A DNA stretch of 10,957 bases from the NCBI GenBank assembly GCA_035351315.1, contig DAOPVX010000016.1, positions 1-10,957 of the forward strand. Reading direction: 5' to 3'. The stretch is from UBA1359 sp029570385. Its GTDB lineage: Bacteria; Patescibacteriota; Patescibacteriia; Patescibacteriales; Patescibacteriaceae. Of this stretch, positions 5,899 to 10,957 are shown piece by piece. The position numbers were made by a program, and so were the translations under genes. The notes beneath the pieces are model-generated. The model was not told where the DNA came from and searched no databases. It saw nothing but the letters and a program-made list of their open reading frames with translations. Numbering within the stretch: position 1 is the first letter of the stretch; each line of letters opens with the position of its first letter.

Positions 5899-7200
5899 TT
5901 AAAAGCGGATCTGTTTATTTAAATTCATTATAGCGATAAATTCGTTGAAAGTTAAATTATCATTATCCGGATTGTCTTCTTTGGATAGTAATTGTTCGGC
6001 TGGTTGGCAATTTTGAATGCTACGCTGGCCAATTTGCAGATATAGGCGGTTAAGCGGACTTTGTCGCCAAGCGCTAAGACCTTGCAGACGTTTGCTATAA
6101 CCGTGCTCAGCTAACATATCTAGCTTTTCCTTGATCTTTTGGGTGCGTTCTTCTGGACTACGGCCAAGATAACGAAAGCGTTTTAAATTGAGATTGGCTA
6201 ACTCATCAATCGGGGTCAAGGTTTTAGGGGTAAAACGGACATCGTCCATGCGAATTTTACCGGTTTTATTATCAGTCGCGCGTTGATCAATTGGAACAAC
6301 AATTGTCGGCGCTGAATCAGTTGATACAGCTGCAACTTGCTGATCGTCGGTTGAATTTTTTTCTGCCGGCCGGGCGGCTTCCAGTAACTTGGAATTATTA
6401 GCTGGTGGTGCTGGTAGCTCACTTTCGGTCTTTAGATCTGGTCGTGGCCGGTTATCAATCTTTTTAAGACTAGCTAATAAATCAGACTCAAAATCACGAA
6501 CAGCCGTTTGATTAATTAACTGATCAACTGGCTTGACTGGCGGCGCGACAGCTACTTGTTGCTCAGCCGCCCGATGAAGCAGTTCTTTAGCCTCAATTAA
6601 TTGTTGATTGAGCTGTTGCTTTTGATTGGCTGACACCCCTAACCCGCCGCTAGTTAAAGGACGAGACAAAAAATCATCCACGGCTCGTTGATTACGGACA
6701 CCGATTAAAAAGGTTTTAGCCAATTGTCGCCAACGGTTTATTAGTTCGGGTTGTTTAAATATTTTTTGTTGACTAACTAATTTGTTCAAGACCGATTCCA
6801 GATCAATATTAACTGTCGATGACGGGTCAGCTTTTTGATTAAGCGGCGGCTGACTGGTAGCTGTTAAGGCTTTAAGCGTGCCGCCCTTAGCTAGCTGATT
6901 GATATCAATCGGCGCGTTTAATGGTTTAGCTAAATAGCTTTGGACAGTTACTAATATTTTGGCTTGTAATTCGGCAGTTAATTTTTGCGCTTGATCGCCA
7001 GATAAACCATAATTTTCACTAAGATAATAAGATAAACGACTTGGCGATATGTCTTTAACCATGATTTTAATTAATAGACTCGCCAAAGAAAGACGATAGG
7101 TTTCTTCTAACTGCTTAATGGTTGCCCTAATTAAGGGGGTGTCCAGCTTAGCCCGAACATCAGCCGGGACTTGTTGATATTTTTGCAAATAATCAAACAT
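5899..7200 (-). CDS. Helical cytoplasmic protein of the secretion operon, Patescibacteria-type domains
   Basis: The 433-residue protein has no signal peptide or membrane helix and three recognisable blocks. Residues 11-83 form a helical domain that aligns without gaps to the N-terminus of the upstream gene product. Residues 164-189 hold a motif of the form FLIGVRNQ...LSRPLTSGGLG. Residues 316-433 form a conserved-looking C-terminal domain with DDVRFTPKTLTPIDELANL (319-337), the charged helix SPEERTQKIKEKL, and LTFNEFIAIMNLNKQIRF at the end. Between them is a long Pro/Ala/Thr/Asp-rich linker (about 215-315) that looks disordered. I recall these blocks in many uncharacterised Patescibacteria proteins but know no experimental function. 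Position between the VirB6-like and PrgI genes suggests a cytoplasmic adaptor, regulator or substrate of the machine. It starts three bases after the preceding stop. Confidence 0.85.
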   Translation of the reverse strand: MFDYLQKYQQVPADVRAKLDTPLIRATIKQLEETYRLSLASLLIKIMVKDISPSRLSYYLSENYGLSGDQAQKLTAELQAKILVTVQSYLAKPLNAPIDINQLAKGGTLKALTATSQPPLNQKADPSSTVNIDLESVLNKLVSQQKIFKQPELINRWRQLAKTFLIGVRNQRAVDDFLSRPLTSGGLGVSANQKQQLNQQLIEAKELLHRAAEQQVAVAPPVKPVDQLINQTAVRDFESDLLASLKKIDNRPRPDLKTESELPAPPANNSKLLEAARPAEKNSTDDQQVAAVSTDSAPTIVVPIDQRATDNKTGKIRMDDVRFTPKTLTPIDELANLNLKRFRYLGRSPEERTQKIKEKLDMLAEHGYSKRLQGLSAWRQSPLNRLYLQIGQRSIQNCQPAEQLLSKEDNPDNDNLTFNEFIAIMNLNKQIRF

Positions 7201-7203
7201 ACT

Positions 7204-8223
7204 TTAATTTTTTTTCAGCTTAATAATCTCCTCAGTAATCGCCTGTGCTTCCAAACTGTCGGGGTTATAACGCTTAAGCATCAGCTGCAGCTGATTGATT
7301 TTATTAATAACAATTTCGTCTTTTGGTGCCGCTGCACTTTTGGTTGGCGCTACTAGCGGCTGCATTTCGGGATCAATTGATTGAGCAGTGGTATGACTGG
7401 TAGTGGAATCACTAGTTAAATCAATAGTTTCGTCAAAGGAAACATTTTTTTCCGGTAGTGGGATGATAGCCCAATCAGTACCGTCATCGTTAGGCATACT
7501 ATCGGGGAAAAACTTAATATTACGATAAGTATTAAAAAGAGCACGTAAGATTTTCTTGTCTGAATCGGAAAGATTGGTAGTGTTTTTTGACAACCCCAAG
7601 AACTCGGAAATGCTTAAAGAGTTAAAATTTTCAGCCCCTTTTTCGGCAGCGAAACAACGCAGCCAATTAGTGACTGTGCCTGGAAATTTTTCGTTATTGA
7701 TAACTAACGACTGGTCAGTGACTTTTTCTTGATTTTGTAATAAGGCAGTTTCAATTTGTTTACGAGCGCTTAAATCACGATCTAGCCAAGCAAATATCCG
7801 CTGATTGATGGCGGCAATAATTTGTTCGTAATTTTTTAACTCAACTAGTAAATTTTCTTTGAACAAGTTAATAATTATTGATTTTTCTTCGTCTAACGTC
7901 GGACTAATTTTATGGGGATCCTGATTAAAAAAGGATAAGCGCTTAATGATTGGCTCAAAATAAAGACTGTTCAGCTTATTGGTTATTGTCGCAGCGATTC
8001 TTTCAGGAAGATCATAGCGCTTCATTAAATACTCGGTTAAATTATCCAATGATAACTCATTAATAGCTATCAGAATTACTAGAAAGCTTAATTCCAAACC
8101 ATATTCAGCGGCTAATTCATCAATTATTTTTAAACGGTCTGGATGATTAAATTCTAGAATTACCTCATCAGGCAATTCATAAAATTTATCGAGACAGCTG
8201 TATAAATATTGTTTAGTAGACAT
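7204..8223 (-). CDS. Helical protein, paralogous N-terminal domain to the next gene
   Basis: A 339-residue soluble protein of unknown function. Residues 17-96 are the same helical domain as in the following gene (offset of six residues, no gap, about 17 identities in 56 positions). It ends in the typical YFEPIIKRL stretch. A second globular block (about 182-255) contains TVTNWLRCFAAEKG, then SISEFLGLSKN, LSDSDKKILRALFNTY and DWAIIPLP, a pattern I recall from Patescibacteria hypothetical proteins. A Ser/Thr/Asp-rich linker (about 260-300) leads to a C-terminal amphipathic helix (303-339) that may be a coiled coil. There is no signal peptide, membrane helix or enzyme motif. It starts five bases after the VirB6-like gene and stops three bases before its paralogue, so the two probably act together in the same complex. 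Confidence 0.85.
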   Translation of the reverse strand: MSTKQYLYSCLDKFYELPDEVILEFNHPDRLKIIDELAAEYGLELSFLVILIAINELSLDNLTEYLMKRYDLPERIAATITNKLNSLYFEPIIKRLSFFNQDPHKISPTLDEEKSIIINLFKENLLVELKNYEQIIAAINQRIFAWLDRDLSARKQIETALLQNQEKVTDQSLVINNEKFPGTVTNWLRCFAAEKGAENFNSLSISEFLGLSKNTTNLSDSDKKILRALFNTYRNIKFFPDSMPNDDGTDWAIIPLPEKNVSFDETIDLTSDSTTSHTTAQSIDPEMQPLVAPTKSAAAPKDEIVINKINQLQLMLKRYNPDSLEAQAITEEIIKLKKN

Positions 8224-8228
8224 AGTGT

Positions 8229-10957
8229 TTATTGCTTAGGGGGCTGTTTAACTGCTTTTTCAATATTCTCAGCTCGGCGTCTATCATTTTTATCTTCGTT
8301 AAGACCGCGAAAATAGCGATAGTCCTCCAATCTCTGTCTTTGTTTAATATCTTCGGACAATTTGTTTATTTTTTTTGGCTCTCTGCTGTTTTTATCAGCC
8401 CCGTCAAAATATTCGTCGTTATTATTGTCATTATTAGATTCATCACCTTCTTCTTGGTTGTTGTAGATCGTAGTATTATTAATTGTTGTTTGATTATTGA
8501 TAACAGTTTCGCCGTTCTCTTTGGAAATAACTTGTTCAGCTTGACTAATCGGTTGAACACCACTAACGGCTTGATCGATGTCGGCGGCGGTTACTTGTTC
8601 TTGGGTAATATTTTTTTGTGCCATAATATCTTTGATATTTTGCGCTGCTGCTGCGACATCATCAACTCGATAAGAACCGCTAGCCATTTTTTGAGCAATG
8701 GCCTCGGTTAGATTTTCATTATCCAAGCCGAAACCATGTAGCGCTTCATGAATATTAGTAGTATGACTTTCACGAGCACTAGCTAAAGAAACGCCGGTAT
8801 TTTTAAGACTTAAATTATCTAAATTAGCCGGATCGGCTAAACGTTCTTTAGCAACACGTAAATCACGAATTCTTGATAAAGGCTCTAGTTCTTCCATGGC
8901 TGAACTAGCTTCATCTAGATTGCCATTTTGCAGAGCAGTTGATCGTTGATCGCGCAACTGACTAATCTTTTGTTCCAGGACATCAAGCGGTTCAGTCACC
9001 ATAGCCGACCCAGCTTGTTCTAATGTAGCTAATTCATTATCAATTAAACCAGTTAACTCACTAGCGACTGCCGCCATTTTTTCCGGAGCAATATTAGCGC
9101 CAACCACCTTACCTGTTTCAACGTCTGGGGTTAAATCACCAAGCGATTTCAACTGATCAAAGTCAACACCAATAATATTGGCTTTATGCATGCCGCTAGC
9201 AAAAGAATTAACTCTTAATGATCCATCACCTTGGCCGACAGCCGCATTTGGACCAACTTGGCGCATTTTAACGGCCTTTTTTAAATAATCATCGTATTGG
9301 TCTACCTTTCCACCAGTTCCAGCAGCTTGACTATTTAAAGCTTTAATTAAAGGTTGCAATCGACTAACATCACCGCCATTAAATTCAAACCCGGCAATAC
9401 CGCGTAACATTGATCTTATAATATTTTGATCTTTTTTCTCATTGGGGTTAGCTTGACCAACAGCGCCAACCAGATTATTTATGGCCGCAGTAGTTTCAGC
9501 TGGATTTGATCTGTTAGTTAACTTCTCATAAAAATTTTTGTGTTTAGGGGTAATACCAGCTAAACCTCCCGAAAAATCACCAGCGGCAAGATCGTGGAAT
9601 AAGGCGGCATGGTCAGTTCTTTGTGATATCTGCTTGACTCTTTCCTGAGCCGCATTACTATCTTTTAAATATAGGTCAGCTGCATCTGCTGATAATCGAA
9701 AAGGATGATAATCTTCAATACCTTGACCAAGCTTTTTAAGTCCAGTGCCACCAGCCAACCAAGCAGTTAGTATTGGCAAATTAGCCTCGATATTTTTCCA
9801 TGAGCCACCGCCAGCATAATCTTGTTTAGCTTTTAATAGAGCAGCTTGCTTCATTTCATTAGATAAACTGGGGTTACTATTTATTGCACGAACTTTGTCA
9901 TCATAGTTTTGTTTTTCTTGGTCAGCTTTAGCTATTTTACCTTTTTGTCGCAAATTTCTTTGTCTTATATCTATAAATTCATCATACATCTGTTCAGTAG
10001 CGGCTGCCTTAGTAGATTTATAAGTTTCAACAGCTTTTCCGACTTTTCTTTTATAAATATCATCAGCCTTGTCCATGCCTTGTTGATAGCGATCTCTAGT
10101 GATTCTACCATTTCTAAACAATTCTTCAGTTCTCTTTTTTGAAGCGTCTCTAGCTTCAGCTGCTTTTAACCGCTCGCTTCCCATTGTGACCGCTGCGTTC
10201 TTAATGGCTTTATGCCGCCTATCATATGCATCTTCATAGGCTGGCACTGTAGTGCCGCCAATCATTCTTTTAATACCGCCGCCAATCACTTTATTAAGAG
10301 GAGATTGAGCAAGTCCAGCGGCAGTAGAGCCGCCAATCATTAATGCGCCCAGAAAAGGGTTGCCGGTAAGTATCCCGGCAGCTGTGCCGCCAGCCATGGT
10401 TAAGCCACCCTTAACAGTTTTACCGATTGTTTTAACAACGTCATCATTAGCAACCTCCTTAAAAGCAGCCATTGTTTTGTCGCCGACACCAAGTCCAAGT
10501 TTTTTTAGAGTCTTGAGACGTTTTTTAGTCTTTTCTTCTTTACGTTCTTTGGTTAATTCATCACCCCAAGTTTTGCCGGCGGTGCCCAATTTTTGAAACA
10601 TTTGGCCAACTTTGCTATTACTATTTTTACTCATGGCATAAGTTAAGCCGCCAGCTCCCTTTAAAGCATTGCGGCCCGCCCATTTGGCTGTGGTGGTGGC
10701 CATTCCACCGGCTGTTTTTTTAACTTTATTGCCCATTTTCTTAAGATTGCTCATGCCGGCCCCGACAACGCCACCCACAAGAGAGCTGGTTTCTTTAGTC
10801 AACATCATACCACCCCATAATAAACCGATGGACACTATAAACTTAATAATCGCTTGAGCTGTGCCAGATTTAGTTACCCCAGCATTAATATCATCCGTCA
10901 AATCAGAGCCTTGATTGGGATCAATCGCTTGGCCACTGCCACCAGTAAGTTTTATCT
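8229..10957 (-). CDS. VirB6/TrbL-like secretion membrane protein, C-terminal part (5' end beyond window)
   Basis: The frame stays open to the window edge, giving about 908 visible residues. The TTG at 10901 is only an apparent start, and the real N-terminus, probably with several membrane helices, lies outside. Numbering from that TTG, the last clear transmembrane segment is at about 16-34 (AIIKFIVSIGLLWGGMML). A Gly-rich stretch, a basic region (50-140), and a Gly/Ala-rich hydrophobic hairpin (about 163-216) follow. A long charged helical region (222-365) comes next, then a mixed globular part. A HEALH motif is at 718-722 with Glu733 following, and an Asn/Thr-rich strand-like stretch at 797-830 precedes a basic tail. 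VirB6/TrbL proteins form the membrane core of type IV secretion channels, and very long C-terminal extensions are usual in Patescibacteria. It heads the visible operon; the next gene starts after five bases. Confidence 0.78.
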   Translation of the reverse strand, partial: IKLTGGSGQAIDPNQGSDLTDDINAGVTKSGTAQAIIKFIVSIGLLWGGMMLTKETSSLVGGVVGAGMSNLKKMGNKVKKTAGGMATTTAKWAGRNALKGAGGLTYAMSKNSNSKVGQMFQKLGTAGKTWGDELTKERKEEKTKKRLKTLKKLGLGVGDKTMAAFKEVANDDVVKTIGKTVKGGLTMAGGTAAGILTGNPFLGALMIGGSTAAGLAQSPLNKVIGGGIKRMIGGTTVPAYEDAYDRRHKAIKNAAVTMGSERLKAAEARDASKKRTEELFRNGRITRDRYQQGMDKADDIYKRKVGKAVETYKSTKAAATEQMYDEFIDIRQRNLRQKGKIAKADQEKQNYDDKVRAINSNPSLSNEMKQAALLKAKQDYAGGGSWKNIEANLPILTAWLAGGTGLKKLGQGIEDYHPFRLSADAADLYLKDSNAAQERVKQISQRTDHAALFHDLAAGDFSGGLAGITPKHKNFYEKLTNRSNPAETTAAINNLVGAVGQANPNEKKDQNIIRSMLRGIAGFEFNGGDVSRLQPLIKALNSQAAGTGGKVDQYDDYLKKAVKMRQVGPNAAVGQGDGSLRVNSFASGMHKANIIGVDFDQLKSLGDLTPDVETGKVVGANIAPEKMAAVASELTGLIDNELATLEQAGSAMVTEPLDVLEQKISQLRDQRSTALQNGNLDEASSAMEELEPLSRIRDLRVAKERLADPANLDNLSLKNTGVSLASARESHTTNIHEALHGFGLDNENLTEAIAQKMASGSYRVDDVAAAAQNIKDIMAQKNITQEQVTAADIDQAVSGVQPISQAEQVISKENGETVINNQTTINNTTIYNNQEEGDESNNDNNNDEYFDGADKNSREPKKINKLSEDIKQRQRLEDYRYFRGLNEDKNDRRRAENIEKAVKQPPKQ
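8703..8750 (-). other. HExxH...E zinc-peptidase-like motif in the VirB6-like tail
   Basis: The codons for residues 718-733 (numbered from 10901) spell HEALHGFG followed by LTEA, that is HExxH with a candidate third ligand Glu733 eleven residues after the second His. This matches the minimal layout of gluzincin metallopeptidases, though the spacing is short. No other peptidase features are evident, so this is a motif call only. Confidence 0.35.

Noticed and set aside
6216..6422. Alternative minus-strand frame inside the 433-residue protein gene
   Set aside because: It overlaps the low-complexity linker of a well-supported gene, and its translation is biased and featureless.
8232..8711. Long open frame on the plus strand with hydrophobic translation
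   Set aside because: It lies antisense to the C-terminal coding part of the VirB6-like gene. Its Phe/Ile/Val-rich product is what reversed Asn/Lys/Asp-rich codons give, and there is no start signal or family resemblance.
9909..10857. Several short plus-strand open frames (9909-10142, 10360-10596, 10669-10857)
   Set aside because: All are antisense shadows of the VirB6-like gene with no recognisable product or ribosome site.
10899..10901. TTG at 10901 as the start of the VirB6-like gene
   Set aside because: The frame is open and codes plausible residues (Gly/Ser/Gln-rich) up to the window edge at 10957, and the only clear transmembrane helix comes right after. A channel protein of this class needs further N-terminal helices, so the gene is best treated as cut by the edge.
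1..10957. Integrative conjugative element inserted next to tRNA-Pro
   Set aside because: The secretion genes are separated from the tRNA by comFC, the MBL gene and ndk, and no integrase, relaxase, coupling protein, attachment repeat or change in base composition is visible.
1..10957. UGA recoded as glycine or tryptophan
   Set aside because: All proteins read full length under the standard code, Gly and Trp use normal codons, and no in-frame TGA interrupts a conserved region.

Overview
The window is a compact bacterial block of ten protein genes and one tRNA gene, all on the minus strand, so it is read from high to low coordinates. The organism is most likely a member of the Candidate Phyla Radiation (Patescibacteria, Parcubacteria-like). 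Reasons: a moderately AT-rich sequence, very short intergenic gaps, almost no Shine-Dalgarno sequences, standard-code stops, a monoderm-style VirB6-like/PrgI/VirB4 cluster, and two helical proteins carrying domains that I recall almost only from these genomes. This is a judgement from memory of families, not from a search.

Region 1 (10957 to 2216) is a tight polycistron for a type IV secretion-like membrane machine. In order of transcription: the C-terminal part of a large VirB6/TrbL-like protein that runs off the window edge; two cytoplasmic helical proteins sharing a paralogous N-terminal domain; a PrgI/VirB3-like membrane protein; a TraC/VirB4 N-terminal-like protein; the VirB4 ATPase; and a membrane-anchored protein with a probable VirB8/TcpC-like (NTF2-like) outer domain. 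Gaps are 2 to 20 bases. No relaxase, coupling protein, pilin or integrase is visible, so this looks like a resident chromosomal apparatus rather than a conjugative element.

Region 2 (2200 to 682) follows on the same strand after 15 bases. It holds a ComFC-like phosphoribosyltransferase-fold protein and a membrane-anchored metallo-beta-lactamase protein resembling the C-terminal domain of the DNA-uptake channel ComEC. A terminator-like hairpin lies inside the first codons of comFC and probably limits read-through from the secretion operon. The arrangement suggests, but does not prove, a link between the VirB4 machine and DNA uptake or processing.

Region 3 (663 to 1) has a near-consensus sigma70-type promoter, nucleoside diphosphate kinase with an acidic tail, a small hairpin, and a tRNA-Pro(GGG) cut by the window edge. 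No gene-free stretch exceeds 100 bases. I saw no CRISPR array, insertion sequence or long repeat.

The points most worth a second look are the HExxH...E motif in the VirB6-like C-terminal tail, the terminator/ribosome-site arrangement at comFC, the pair of paralogous helical proteins inside the secretion operon, and the operon-level association with ComFC and ComEC-type proteins.
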